Source: Defluviitaleaceae bacterium
GTDB taxonomy: Bacteria; Bacillota; Clostridia; Lachnospirales; WRAA01
Assembly: GCA_009780015.1 (NCBI GenBank)
Contig: WRAW01000008.1
Location: 1 to 52,361, forward strand
Direction: 5' to 3'
DNA: 52,361 nt
Made by a program: the position numbers and the translations under genes. The notes under the pieces were generated by a model. That model made no database searches and was not told the DNA's origin. It saw nothing but the letters and a program-made list of their open reading frames with translations. Numbering within the stretch: the stretch's first letter is position 1; each line of letters begins with the position of its first letter. This document shows positions 37,791 to 47,714 of this stretch, piece by piece.

Positions 37791-40280
37791 ATGCGAGAGC
37801 GACAAACAAGCATTCCCGAGCTGCTGTCCCCGGCGGCCGACATGCAGTGCCTGATCGCGGCTGCCGAGAATGGTTGTGACGCGGTATATATAGGTGGCAA
37901 GAATTATTCGGCGCGCCGGGGCGCCACCAACTTTACGCGTGAGGAGCTGCACCGCGCAATCGAGTACTGCCACCTGCGCGGTATCAAAACCTATGTTGCG
38001 ATAAATACGCTTTACAAACAGGACGAACTGGACGATCTGTACGAGTTCATAGAAGATATATACACCGCCGGGGCAGACGCGTTTATAACGGCGGATTTTG
38101 GCGTTTCCAAGCGGATTATAAAGATATTCCGGGATATTGAGATTCACGCGAGCACGCAAATGTCCGTCAGTACGTACGACGGCGCGTCATTCATGCAGAC
38201 CAACGGCTTTTCGCGGGTGGTTCTGGCGCGCGAAATGCCGCTGGAAGATGTACGCCGGATAACAAGCGGTCTTAAAATTTCCACGGAAATATTTGTGCAC
38301 GGTTCGCTTTGTTATTCCTACTCAGGTCAGTGCTTCATGTCAAGCATGATAGGCGGGCGAAGCGGAAACCGGGGTCAGTGCGCGCAGCCGTGCCGGCTCA
38401 AGTATACCATGGCCAGGGAAGGCAAGCAGCTTGCCGACGGCAACTTGCTCTCGATGCGCGATTTGTGTACTCTCCCGATACTTCGTGAAATAGTGGAGTC
38501 CGGCGTGACGTGCCTCAAGATCGAAGGCCGCCAAAAGAGCGCGCAGTATGTAGCGGCAGCCACAAGAGCTTACCGCCACGCGCTGGATGCTATCGCAAAA
38601 GGCAAGGACGACGACAAGCACGCGGCCGAGGATAAGGAACGCCTGGCGCGTGTGTTCTGCCGCGGCGGGAAGTTTACCCAGGGGTATCTCAAACCCGGCA
38701 GCACATCCGACTTGATGTGCGAGGCGACTCCCAAGCACCTTGGCCCCATAGTCGGCCGAATAACTAAGGCAAGCCGGTCTTCAAAGCCAAACGGCGTCGG
38801 AACTTATGTCTTCAATACGACCGAGGAACTGGTTCCCGGCGACGGTATAGAGACATTTGACATATATGGCGAAAGCGTGGGCTCAGCGGTTAATTCCGGC
38901 GTGGCGGCCGGAGGCAGTTTCGAGTTCAAGCTGGACGCCGCCGTTGATGTTGGCGCGCCTGTTTACAAATCATACGACAAAGCCGTGATGGACTCGCTTG
39001 TCAAAACCTTCAACCGCTCTAAGCGTAAGCTCACTATTTACGCCGACGTATCGGCCAAGCTTGGAGAAAACTTGGTGTTTAGCCTGAGCCTTGGCGATAT
39101 ATGCGTATTTGCCGAAGGCGGGTCAGTCCAGCCTTCCAAGAGCGCTCCGGTATCGCGCGAAGTCATTTTGGAAAAACTGTCTAAGACGGGCGACACTCCG
39201 TTTCGTATCGAATTTGTGTATGTGGATATCGACGACGACATATTTGTCCCAGTATCGCAGTTGAACAATCTGCGCCGTATGCTGTGTGAAACTTTCACTG
39301 AAGTCTTCCTGAATTCTCATAGGCGTGAGCCGGCTTTCGGCGCTTACGCTTTCTCATACGGCGCAATAGGCGACAACTCTGCTTCACAAGAGGGCCGGAC
39401 GCCACCGGACAAGCTGCTGACCGTATATACCTACGAAGCCGAGCAATTGGACGCGGCCCTGACAGTGCCAGGAGTAGCAAGGTACTATTGCGAGGCCCGT
39501 CCGACCCTGCTCCAGAACCTGGACTCATATACAAGCCGCGCTCACAGCGTCGGCGCGCAGTTTTTTGTAGCGTTGCCGGAAGCCGGCGACGACTCTGCCG
39601 TCCGGCGTATTGTCGAACAGGTCGAGGCTTCCGCCGCCGATGGTTACTTAATTACCAATTGGGGGCACTTCACCGCCGTTGGTGAAAGCCCAAAGCTGTG
39701 CACTGCCGGATCGTTTTTAAACGCGCTAAATCATGCCACATGGCTGGAGCTGCATGACATGGCCTCCACTGTTACGCTGTCCTCAGAACTCATGCTGGAC
39801 GAAGCGTATACCTTCGCCGACTCTTCCTGCGAAATAATTGTTCACGGGCATCTCATGTCGTATATTACAAAGATGTGCCCGGTCGGCCGCAGGGACGGAC
39901 ACAGGGTCGGAGACTCCGCAAGCTGCGGCGTTCGGGGCAAGGCTCTCAGTTTTGAGGACAACTACGTTCTTATAGACCGCAAAGGACTAAAACTCCCAGT
40001 TTTGCGAAGCTGTGAGCACTGCTACACAATTATACTATACGGCCAGTGCCTGTCTATGCTTGACAGGCTGTCCGACCTTGACCGCCTGCGCGCCGGATAC
40101 TTGCGCCTTTTGTTTACCACCGAGCCGCCGGATGTCGTAGCGAGCGTTACGGTCGCGTACGCCGGGGCAATGGCGGACAGGCGCGCCGGAAAGCCCGGCC
40201 GGCCAAGTTTCGATTCAATAGTCAAACGCCACTATGCCGAAAACTTCACTCACGGAAACTTCGACAGGGGAATAACTTGA
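37791..40280 (+). CDS. U32 family peptidase
   Basis: PELLSPAADMQCLIAAAENGCDAVYIGGKNYSARRGATNFT; EIFVHGSLCYSYSGQCFMSSMIGGRSGNRGQCAQPCR; LKIEGRQKSAQYV. Confidence 0.93.
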   Translation: MRERQTSIPELLSPAADMQCLIAAAENGCDAVYIGGKNYSARRGATNFTREELHRAIEYCHLRGIKTYVAINTLYKQDELDDLYEFIEDIYTAGADAFITADFGVSKRIIKIFRDIEIHASTQMSVSTYDGASFMQTNGFSRVVLAREMPLEDVRRITSGLKISTEIFVHGSLCYSYSGQCFMSSMIGGRSGNRGQCAQPCRLKYTMAREGKQLADGNLLSMRDLCTLPILREIVESGVTCLKIEGRQKSAQYVAAATRAYRHALDAIAKGKDDDKHAAEDKERLARVFCRGGKFTQGYLKPGSTSDLMCEATPKHLGPIVGRITKASRSSKPNGVGTYVFNTTEELVPGDGIETFDIYGESVGSAVNSGVAAGGSFEFKLDAAVDVGAPVYKSYDKAVMDSLVKTFNRSKRKLTIYADVSAKLGENLVFSLSLGDICVFAEGGSVQPSKSAPVSREVILEKLSKTGDTPFRIEFVYVDIDDDIFVPVSQLNNLRRMLCETFTEVFLNSHRREPAFGAYAFSYGAIGDNSASQEGRTPPDKLLTVYTYEAEQLDAALTVPGVARYYCEARPTLLQNLDSYTSRAHSVGAQFFVALPEAGDDSAVRRIVEQVEASAADGYLITNWGHFTAVGESPKLCTAGSFLNALNHATWLELHDMASTVTLSSELMLDEAYTFADSSCEIIVHGHLMSYITKMCPVGRRDGHRVGDSASCGVRGKALSFEDNYVLIDRKGLKLPVLRSCEHCYTIILYGQCLSMLDRLSDLDRLRAGYLRLLFTTEPPDVVASVTVAYAGAMADRRAGKPGRPSFDSIVKRHYAENFTHGNFDRGIT

Positions 40281-40344
40281 TAAATTGCGTAGTACTTCGT
40301 TTTGTCGGGTTTGCCTTGCAGATCAGGCGTTTTCCAATTTCCTA

Positions 40345-40506
40345 GGGTGTGTCGTCAATAGTTTTTCGAGAAGATTTTTGAGGCGATTTTTCGTCAATCG
40401 AGGAGGTGACGACGCCGCGTACCCGCAGTGGTACGCAAGGAGGAGCCGACGAAGAGTGGCGCAAAATCGGCAAAAATATTCCGAAAAACCTATTGACGAC
40501 ACACCC
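40345..40506. repeat. 162-bp palindromic element with TA duplication
   Basis: GGGTGTGTCGTCAATAG.. / ..CTATTGACGACACACCC; core in reverse orientation (GCGTACCCGCAGTGGTACGC). Confidence 0.9.
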
Positions 40507-40519
40507 TAAGAGGTCTAGC

Positions 40520-41896
40520 ATGTTCGATATACTTGTACTGATCTCGCGCTACTTCTTTGTGGCGTATATCTTGATATTTTTGCTGCAGGGCGCGCTGTAC
40601 ATCCGTGCCGAGCGCTCACCTCCGTCCACGCCTGACGAAAGTACACGCAAGCGCAGGCTGACAATCGAGGAGCGCATGTCCGGCGCAGTGAGTTCTCAGC
40701 GCGGGTTATTGGTTGCGATGCACGTTCACGCATACTTGATTATCGCAAACATACCCGGCAGCTTTAGCTTTGACGCTCAGATACTTACGATGGGCGCGAC
40801 CGCGCTTGGTTTTCATTTGGCGGCCATGGTCGCGGTGGACTTGGTTTACAAGAACAGTTGCCGGCTGTTGTGGAACTGTATGCAGTTCCTGCTGGCCGTC
40901 GGTCTGATAATGCTGCAAAGACTTGGGACGACTTTCCCCGCGCTGCCGCAGTTGCAGCTTACGTGGTTCGTGGCGGGCTTTGCGGCTGTGCTGGTGATAC
41001 CGCTTGCGCTTAGGGTAATCCCTCATTCTGAAAAGCTTGAGCTTGCGTACCTTGGCGCGTCGGGCGTACTGCTGTTTATTCCGCTCGTATGGGGAACGGA
41101 GGTCTACGGCGCGCGGCGGGTGTGGGAACCGGTCGAGGGCGTCAGCTTCCAGCCTTCAGAGCTGGTCAAGTTCCTGTTCGTATTCTATCTCGCCTCGGCG
41201 CTGCGTACGCGCAAGGGAATCCGCGGGCTTGTAGCGCCGGGAGCGGCGGCGGCGGCGATGGTGCTTCTGCTTGTGCTGGCGGTTGACCTGGGCGGCGCTC
41301 TGATCTTTTTCATGACGTTTATGATAATGCTGTACATTTCGACGGGCAACGTGCTGCTGGTGGGCAGCGGCCTGGCGGCCGTGTCGGCGGCGTCGGTCGC
41401 GGCATACCAGCTTTTCGCGCACTTACGGCGAAGAGTTGTGGCATGGCTCGACCCATTCGCTCACATTGACAACGAGGGCTTCCAGATCGTCCACGCGCTG
41501 TTTGCCATAGGTACGTTCGGGTTGTTGGGCTCGGGACTTACACGCGGAGCGCCCGAGCGCATACCCGTGGTCGTCAGCGACTTCATATTCGCCGCCATAG
41601 CCGAGGAATTCGGCGCGATCTTCGCAATTGGCCTGATCGGAATATACATCCTGGTATTTTACCGCGGATGTCACATCGCTCTGAGGTGTGCAAAGCCGTA
41701 CTACGCGCTTCTGGCCGCCGGATTCACGGGACTGCTGGCATTCCAGACATTCATGATTTTGGGCGGCGTCACGCGCCTTATACCGCTTACCGGAGTCACC
41801 CTGCCGTTTGTGAGCTACGGAGGGTCGTCAATCGTGGTCAGCGTCATGATGATCGGGATACTTCAATGGGTATACCTGTACAATCGAGCCAATTAA
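40520..41896 (+). CDS. FtsW/RodA/SpoVE family cell cycle protein
   Basis: Multi-TM; GVSFQPSELVKFLFVFYLAS, TRLIPLTGVTLPFVSYGGSSIVVS. Confidence 0.93.
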   Translation: MFDILVLISRYFFVAYILIFLLQGALYIRAERSPPSTPDESTRKRRLTIEERMSGAVSSQRGLLVAMHVHAYLIIANIPGSFSFDAQILTMGATALGFHLAAMVAVDLVYKNSCRLLWNCMQFLLAVGLIMLQRLGTTFPALPQLQLTWFVAGFAAVLVIPLALRVIPHSEKLELAYLGASGVLLFIPLVWGTEVYGARRVWEPVEGVSFQPSELVKFLFVFYLASALRTRKGIRGLVAPGAAAAAMVLLLVLAVDLGGALIFFMTFMIMLYISTGNVLLVGSGLAAVSAASVAAYQLFAHLRRRVVAWLDPFAHIDNEGFQIVHALFAIGTFGLLGSGLTRGAPERIPVVVSDFIFAAIAEEFGAIFAIGLIGIYILVFYRGCHIALRCAKPYYALLAAGFTGLLAFQTFMILGGVTRLIPLTGVTLPFVSYGGSSIVVSVMMIGILQWVYLYNRAN

Positions 41897-42023
41897 GAAC
41901 CTGTGTTCAATACCCGAAATGCTGGCTGGAAGAGGCAGTTTTTCGCCAATCTAGGAAGTGACGACGACGCGTGGCGGAAAACTGACCTTCTAGACAGAGT
42001 TGAGCGGTATTGAACACAGGTTC
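41897..42023. repeat. 127-bp palindromic element (core deletion) with TAA duplication; left TAA is the FtsW/RodA stop codon
   Basis: GAACCTGTGTTCAATACC.. / ..GGTATTGAACACAGGTTC; 37 bp shorter than the 32287 copy. Confidence 0.88.
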
Positions 42024-42054
42024 TAAGTACATGATCCAGGCGGGAGGGACGCGT

Positions 42055-43479
42055 GTGGACGACGAAAAGAAATTCACAGATACGGTTAACCACGCGCTCA
42101 AGATGCGCGCCAACATACGCCATGTGTTCTGGCTGTACTTTGTGATGTTTGCGATGCTGGTCGGCAATATTGCACATTTTGTGCTGATAGAGGCCGGGGC
42201 GGTCGTGGTTAACCCGTTCAACCACCGTGTTACCGGCGATTCGGATGCTCTGCGCGGGGACATATTGGATAGCGGCGGCAGCCTCCTGGCTTTTACCGAA
42301 CCGACTGAGGAGCGGGTCTACACGCTTGACCGCGACTTCGTACACATCATAGGTTACGACGGTTTTGGGCGTTCCGGGGTCGAGTCGCGTCATAACCTTG
42401 CGCTGACGACTATTTCGTGGGAAATCAGCCAAAGGGCGAATTATTTGCTGACGGGCCGCCCACCGCGCGGCAACAGCGTCGTACTGACAGCCGACTACCG
42501 GCTTCAGCGGCTTGCCGTGTCCGAGCTGAACCGAAGCCGCGGCGCCGTCGTTGTAATGGAGCCGTCTACCGGCAAGGTATTGGCCATGGCTTCATATCCC
42601 GACTTTGACCCGAACACCCTGGCCGCCGACTGGAGCGCGCTTATCGCCGACGATCAAAATTCTCCGCTGCTCAACCGCGCGGCGCAGGGGCTGTATCCTC
42701 CGGGGTCGGTATTCAAGATACTGACAGCGGCGGCGGCGTACCATCATATGGAAGGCTACGCCGATTTTACGCACGAGTGTACCGGAGAAGCCTTCTTCGA
42801 CGGCATAAGAATACAGTGTTACAACGCAACCGCCCACGGTACGGTCGATCTGGCGCGAGCCTTTGCCGTGTCGTGCAACACATACTTCGCAACCGTAGCG
42901 ATGGAAATGGGCCCTGAAAGCCTGGCTGAAATCGCCGAACGCACCTGGTTTAACACCGGCCTGGACTTTGAACTGGCCTCCGTTTCGTCTTCATTTGTGA
43001 TGGACGGCTTAGCTCATACAGGCGAAATCATTCAGACGTCAATAGGGCAGGGCCGCACACTGGTCACGCCGCTGCACATGGCCATGATAACGTCGGCGGT
43101 AGCCAACGGCGGCATAATGATGCAGCCATACGTAGTTGACCACGCCCTGACAAGTATCGGCCGCGTGACCGGCAAGAACATGCCGCGCGCCTTGGGTCGC
43201 GCGTTCGATATAAGCGAGGCCGCGCTCCTTACCGACATAATGGTGGAGGCCGTGGAAAACGGCAGTGCTTGGCCGGCGCGTATCGACGGCGTTTCCGTGG
43301 CGGCCAAAACCGGTACGGCTCAGAATGCCGCCGGCGACGATCACGGATGGTTCGTAGCCTTCGCCCCCGCCGAAAATCCTCAGGTCGCCGTTGCCATAGT
43401 GCTGGAACACTCCGGCGGCCCCAGGCGCGCCATGCAAATGACGCGGAACATCATTCAGCACGTATTGAACACAAACTGA
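42055..43479 (+). CDS. Penicillin-binding protein 2 / transpeptidase (PbpA-like)
   Basis: RGAVVVMEPSTGKVLAMASYPDFDPN, YPPGSVFKILTAAAA, AAKTGTAQN; GTG start after GGGAGGG (the ORF track starts inside the element at 42010). Confidence 0.92.
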   Translation: MDDEKKFTDTVNHALKMRANIRHVFWLYFVMFAMLVGNIAHFVLIEAGAVVVNPFNHRVTGDSDALRGDILDSGGSLLAFTEPTEERVYTLDRDFVHIIGYDGFGRSGVESRHNLALTTISWEISQRANYLLTGRPPRGNSVVLTADYRLQRLAVSELNRSRGAVVVMEPSTGKVLAMASYPDFDPNTLAADWSALIADDQNSPLLNRAAQGLYPPGSVFKILTAAAAYHHMEGYADFTHECTGEAFFDGIRIQCYNATAHGTVDLARAFAVSCNTYFATVAMEMGPESLAEIAERTWFNTGLDFELASVSSSFVMDGLAHTGEIIQTSIGQGRTLVTPLHMAMITSAVANGGIMMQPYVVDHALTSIGRVTGKNMPRALGRAFDISEAALLTDIMVEAVENGSAWPARIDGVSVAAKTGTAQNAAGDDHGWFVAFAPAENPQVAVAIVLEHSGGPRRAMQMTRNIIQHVLNTN

Positions 43480-43512
43480 TTACGTACTTCTCTGGAAAGG
43501 AGTGCTGCCGTT

Positions 43513-44370
43513 ATAGCTACAGACACCTACTTGCGCGCGATTGGCATAAGCCGGACCGACATAAACGCGCTGATGGCAATTGTGCGGGAAACGCCCGACA
43601 ACTACTATGCGCAGTCGCGCGACAGCGAAAGAATATATGTGGAGTTTGACAAGGTCTTCGGCAAAGGCTTTGGAGTTAGGCTTCGCTACGCACTAAACGG
43701 CAGTGAGGAGCTGATCGGATACGAATATCAGCCTTACTATTCCGGCGACACTTCAAAGGGCTATGTAAATATCGAGATACAGAGCATGGACGGAGAGCAT
43801 GTCGTAATCGCGGAGGACTTCGACAACGGAAACGAACTGGTATTCAGCCTTCAAAATCCGCTGGAATACGCCGACGGAGTCAGCGTGCTGGACAGAGCTA
43901 CAATCAAGCTTGCGGGCCTGTCCTGCGACGCCACTATAATACTGCCGGTCGTAAAGGACGATCTCAGCGAGGAGATGCGCCGCGAGGAAGAACTCGAACG
44001 CCGCGAGCAATTGCTCAAGGCTCGCCAAGGCGACACCGAAGCTATCGAGAGCCTTGAGATGGCCGAAGAGGAGACGAGCAGCATTATTCAGGAGCGCCTG
44101 GCGCACGAGGACTTCCTTACCGTGGTCGAAGGCTTTTTTATGCCCGCGGAAGACGACGATACTCAGTACTGTATCCTTGGCGACATAACCGATGTGACAG
44201 AGCGCACAAACACGCTTACCGGCGAACGTCTCTACATTCTTTCTCTGAACGTAACGGGTTCGCCCATCGACATATGCGTCAACGCCGACGATGTGGCCGG
44301 TATGCCCAGCGTCGGTATGCGATTCCTTGGTACGTGCTGGCTGCAAGGCAGTCTTGAAACTGCGGTATAG
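43513..44370 (+). CDS. Conserved hypothetical protein (DUF3881-like)
   Basis: YLRAIGISRTDINALM N-terminus; the only well-placed RBS (AAAGGAG, 43496-43502) lies before ATA 43513 / GTT 43510, while the ORF-track TTG start (43531) is 28 bp away. Confidence 0.6.
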   Translation: MATDTYLRAIGISRTDINALMAIVRETPDNYYAQSRDSERIYVEFDKVFGKGFGVRLRYALNGSEELIGYEYQPYYSGDTSKGYVNIEIQSMDGEHVVIAEDFDNGNELVFSLQNPLEYADGVSVLDRATIKLAGLSCDATIILPVVKDDLSEEMRREEELERREQLLKARQGDTEAIESLEMAEEETSSIIQERLAHEDFLTVVEGFFMPAEDDDTQYCILGDITDVTERTNTLTGERLYILSLNVTGSPIDICVNADDVAGMPSVGMRFLGTCWLQGSLETAV

Positions 44371-44412
44371 TAGCGACAACGTTCGGCATAATTTATGCAG
44401 CAGGAGGAATAT

Positions 44413-44952
44413 ATGCTCAAAGAAATATTATCAAGAAGAAGCGTCAGAAAGTATATTGATAAGCCTGTAGATGATGAAAAAATAATGCAGTTGCTTGAAA
44501 GCGCCAGGTTAGCCCCTTCGGGAAGCAATACTCAGCCGTGGAACTTTATCATTGTCAAATCTGAAACCACAAAGGAAAAGATAGCCGAAATCGATGGGAA
44601 TCAAATTTGGATGAAAAGCGCGCCTGTTTTCATTGTGTGCGTAGCTGATATTCGCTGTCGAATTAAGGGTGAAGCGGCGATTTTGTTAGATGAGGAAAGC
44701 GGTTTAGTCGAGCTTAAACAAATCATCCGTGATACGGCTGTTGCCATAGAGCATATTCTTTTAGAAGCGGAGAGCATAGGGCTGTCAAGCTGTTGGACAG
44801 CGTGGTTTGTTCAGGGCGATATAAGGCCAATTTTAGAGATTCCGAGCGATAAGTATGTTGTCGGTGTTATAACGATAGGTTATTCTGATGGGCAGGGAAA
44901 GGCTGCTCCCAGAAGGCCGCTTGAAAGCATGGTACGGTTTGAAAAGTGGTAA
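44413..44952 (+). CDS. Nitroreductase family protein
   Basis: MLKEILSRRSVRKYIDKPVDDEKIMQLLESARLAPSGSNTQPWNFIIV. Confidence 0.92.
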   Translation: MLKEILSRRSVRKYIDKPVDDEKIMQLLESARLAPSGSNTQPWNFIIVKSETTKEKIAEIDGNQIWMKSAPVFIVCVADIRCRIKGEAAILLDEESGLVELKQIIRDTAVAIEHILLEAESIGLSSCWTAWFVQGDIRPILEIPSDKYVVGVITIGYSDGQGKAAPRRPLESMVRFEKW

Positions 44953-44972
44953 AGTTGACACGGAGGTACGAC

Positions 44973-46703
44973 ATGTATAAACAGACCAGTAACATGATAA
45001 AGGTCGCCAAGGGCGACGTCCCGGCCGATCTGGTGCTTAGAAACGCGCGAATCGTCAATGTGTTTACAGGCGAGGTAGTGGATGGAGATATCGCCATTGC
45101 GGGAGGCTTTATAGCCGGCGTCGGTAAGGGGTATTCGGGTGTGCAGGAGGTTGATCTTGGCGGATATGTCGCCGCGCCTGGCCTCATTGACGCTCACGTG
45201 CATATCGAGTCGTCGATGCTCAGTCCGCTGCAGTTTTCGCGGGCGATTTCGGCGCACGGCGTTACGACGGTGGTGGCAGACCCTCACGAACTGGCCAACG
45301 TGATGGGGCTCGAGGGCATAAATTACATAATCAGTTCTATCCGGCGCGGTTCGCCTGTAGATATATTCATAATGCTGCCGACGTGCGTGCCGGCTACTCG
45401 GTTCGAGACGTCCGGCGCGGAACTTAACGCCGCGACATACCGCGAGATAATCAATGAACCGGAGATACTCGGCCTTGGTGAGATGATGAACTATCCGGGC
45501 GTAGTGGCAACCGACGACGAGATTCTGTCCATGATCGAGCTGGCAGCCCCGCGCGGCTTTATGATTGACGGTCACGCTCCGCACCTGACCGGCAAGGATC
45601 TGACGGCCTATATAGCAGCGGGAATACGTACGGATCACGAGTGCGAAACCGTGGAAGAACTGCGCGAGCGCGTGTCCCAGGGCATGTATGTGCTGCTGCG
45701 CGAAGGCTCGGCGGCCAAGAATGTGGCAAGCCTGGTAAAGGGTGTAACAGACGCCAACATCCATCGCCTGATGTTCTGCACGGACGACCGCCATCCCGAG
45801 GATATCCTGCACAACGGCAGCATCGACAATAATATACGCGTGGCCGCGGCAAACGGCCTGAGTCCCGTTACGGCAATCACCATGGCGACGCTATGCCCGG
45901 CACAGGCGTATGACCTGAAATGGCGCGGCGCGGTTGCGCCGGGATACATTGCCGACATCGCTGTTTTCGACAACTTGCAAGACCTTAACGTAGTCCAAAC
46001 ATATAAGAACGGCGTGTTAACTGCCAGGGGCGGAGAGTGTCTGCGTGATTTCTACGAAAAACCAAACACCCCTGGCAACAGCGTTCACCTGGCGCCTATA
46101 TCCGCCGAAGACATAGCGCTTCCGCCGTCATATGCCACAGGACAGGCCGTAAGCGTGATAGGCGTCAAGCCCGACAGCATCCTGACCAGGCACGTGCGCG
46201 TTCCCGCCGGGCAGTTACAGGTAGAAGACGGCATGGTGACGCATCCCGCGGACGTGCTCAAGCTGGTCGTTGTCGAACGCCACTACGCCAGCGGCAATGT
46301 GGGCGTCGGACTGGCCGCAGGCTTTGGCATAAAGGGCGGTGCAATAGCCTCTACCGTGGCTCATGACTCTCATAACATAATTTGCGTCGGCGACAACGAC
46401 GCCGACATACTTGCCGCCATTGCCGAGCTGGAGCGTGTGCACGGCGGCGTGACCGTCGTGCGAAACGGCAAAGCCGTCCACACGCTCGCGCTTCCAGTGG
46501 CAGGACTGATGTCGCCCCAAACCCTTGAGAGCGTGGCCGCCGATATGCAGCGCCTTAAAGAAATTGCCCGCGAAATGGGCGCGGCCGCTGGGCAAAATCC
46601 GTTTATGGCGCTCTCGTTCCTGGCCCTGCCCGTTATCCCGGAACTGCGCCTGACCGACCGCGGACTATTCGATGTGCAGCGCTTCGCGTTCGCGGAATTA
46701 TAA
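44973..46703 (+). CDS. ade: Adenine deaminase
   Basis: YVAAPGLIDAHVHIESSMLSP, ADPHELANVMG, IDGHAPHLTGKDL, FCTDDRHPEDI. Confidence 0.94.
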   Translation: MYKQTSNMIKVAKGDVPADLVLRNARIVNVFTGEVVDGDIAIAGGFIAGVGKGYSGVQEVDLGGYVAAPGLIDAHVHIESSMLSPLQFSRAISAHGVTTVVADPHELANVMGLEGINYIISSIRRGSPVDIFIMLPTCVPATRFETSGAELNAATYREIINEPEILGLGEMMNYPGVVATDDEILSMIELAAPRGFMIDGHAPHLTGKDLTAYIAAGIRTDHECETVEELRERVSQGMYVLLREGSAAKNVASLVKGVTDANIHRLMFCTDDRHPEDILHNGSIDNNIRVAAANGLSPVTAITMATLCPAQAYDLKWRGAVAPGYIADIAVFDNLQDLNVVQTYKNGVLTARGGECLRDFYEKPNTPGNSVHLAPISAEDIALPPSYATGQAVSVIGVKPDSILTRHVRVPAGQLQVEDGMVTHPADVLKLVVVERHYASGNVGVGLAAGFGIKGGAIASTVAHDSHNIICVGDNDADILAAIAELERVHGGVTVVRNGKAVHTLALPVAGLMSPQTLESVAADMQRLKEIAREMGAAAGQNPFMALSFLALPVIPELRLTDRGLFDVQRFAFAEL

Positions 46704-46712
46704 TTCCCTGGT

Positions 46713-47714
46713 ATGAAATGCCTTGTAAAGATTATGTCAGATATAGTGGAGTTGAAAAATATGCTAAAATCAGATTTAATTTTAACAGATCAATATTCGA
46801 CCAGGGCTGATATTGTCTTAGAACGCAATGATGCGGTTGAGTTTACAAAAAAACTTCGTGACGAGTCCGTTCATCTCATTGTTACTTCTCCTCCGTATAA
46901 TATTGGGAAGTCCTATGAAGCGAGGGTATCTATTCATGATTACTTAGATACACAAGCCGGATTAATCAAAGAGCTTGCTCGTGTACTGCACTCAAACGGA
47001 AGCATTTGCTGGCAGGTTGGAAACTATATAGAAAAGTCGGAGGTTTTTCCTCTTGACATATATTATTACCCTATTTTTAAGGATGCCGGGCTGAAACTTC
47101 GTAATCGAGTCGTCTGGCATTTCGGACATGGCCTCCATGCGAACAAAAGATTTTCGGGACGATATGAAACTTTGTTATGGTTTACCAAGACTGACGATTA
47201 TGTATTTAATCTTGATGATGTTCGAGTTCCGTCAAAATACCCCAGCAAGCGCCATTTTAAAGGCGATAAAAAAGGCGAATTGTCAGGAAATCCGCTAGGT
47301 AAGAATCCATCGGACTTCTAGGGCCGTATTCAAGAAGACTTTGATAGCGGGCTATGGGAGATTCCGAATGTGAAGTCCAACCATGTGGAAAAAACCGAGC
47401 ACCCCTGCCAATTCCCCGTGGAGCTGGTTGAGAGGTGTGTTCTGGCCCTGACCAACAGGGGTGATACTGTATTTGATCCGTACGCCGGAGCTGCTTCTTC
47501 TTTATTAGCTGCGGTAAAGCACGGACGTAAAGCATTAGGAGTTGATAAATCCGAAGAATACATTAAAATCGGCAAAGATCGTTTGCAACGGCTACTGCAA
47601 GGCATACTGGAAACAAGGCCCATCGGAAAACCCGTGCATGAACCCACAGGAAGCGAAAAAATAACTCAAGTGCCGGTTGAATGGTTACAGCTCGAAAGGA
47701 GCGTATACAAATGA
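46713..47714 (+). pseudogene. Type II DNA methyltransferase with in-frame amber (TAG 47319-47321)
   Basis: VHLIVTSPPYNIGKSYE...GKNPSDF*GRIQEDFDSGLWEIPNVKSNHVEKTEHPCQFPVELVERCVLALTNRGDTVFDPYAGAAS; frame open on both sides. Confidence 0.88.

Noticed and set aside
44867-45812. Minus-strand ORFs opposite adenine deaminase
   Set aside because: Shadow ORFs on the antisense of a strongly conserved enzyme.
12846-47321. Possible TAG recoding (amber suppression, pyrrolysine or other)
   Set aside because: The two internal TAGs replace different likely residues (one looks like Trp), and TAG ends several intact genes here (asd, ROK regulator, DppB-like permease, RCC1-SLH protein). Nonsense mutation is simpler.
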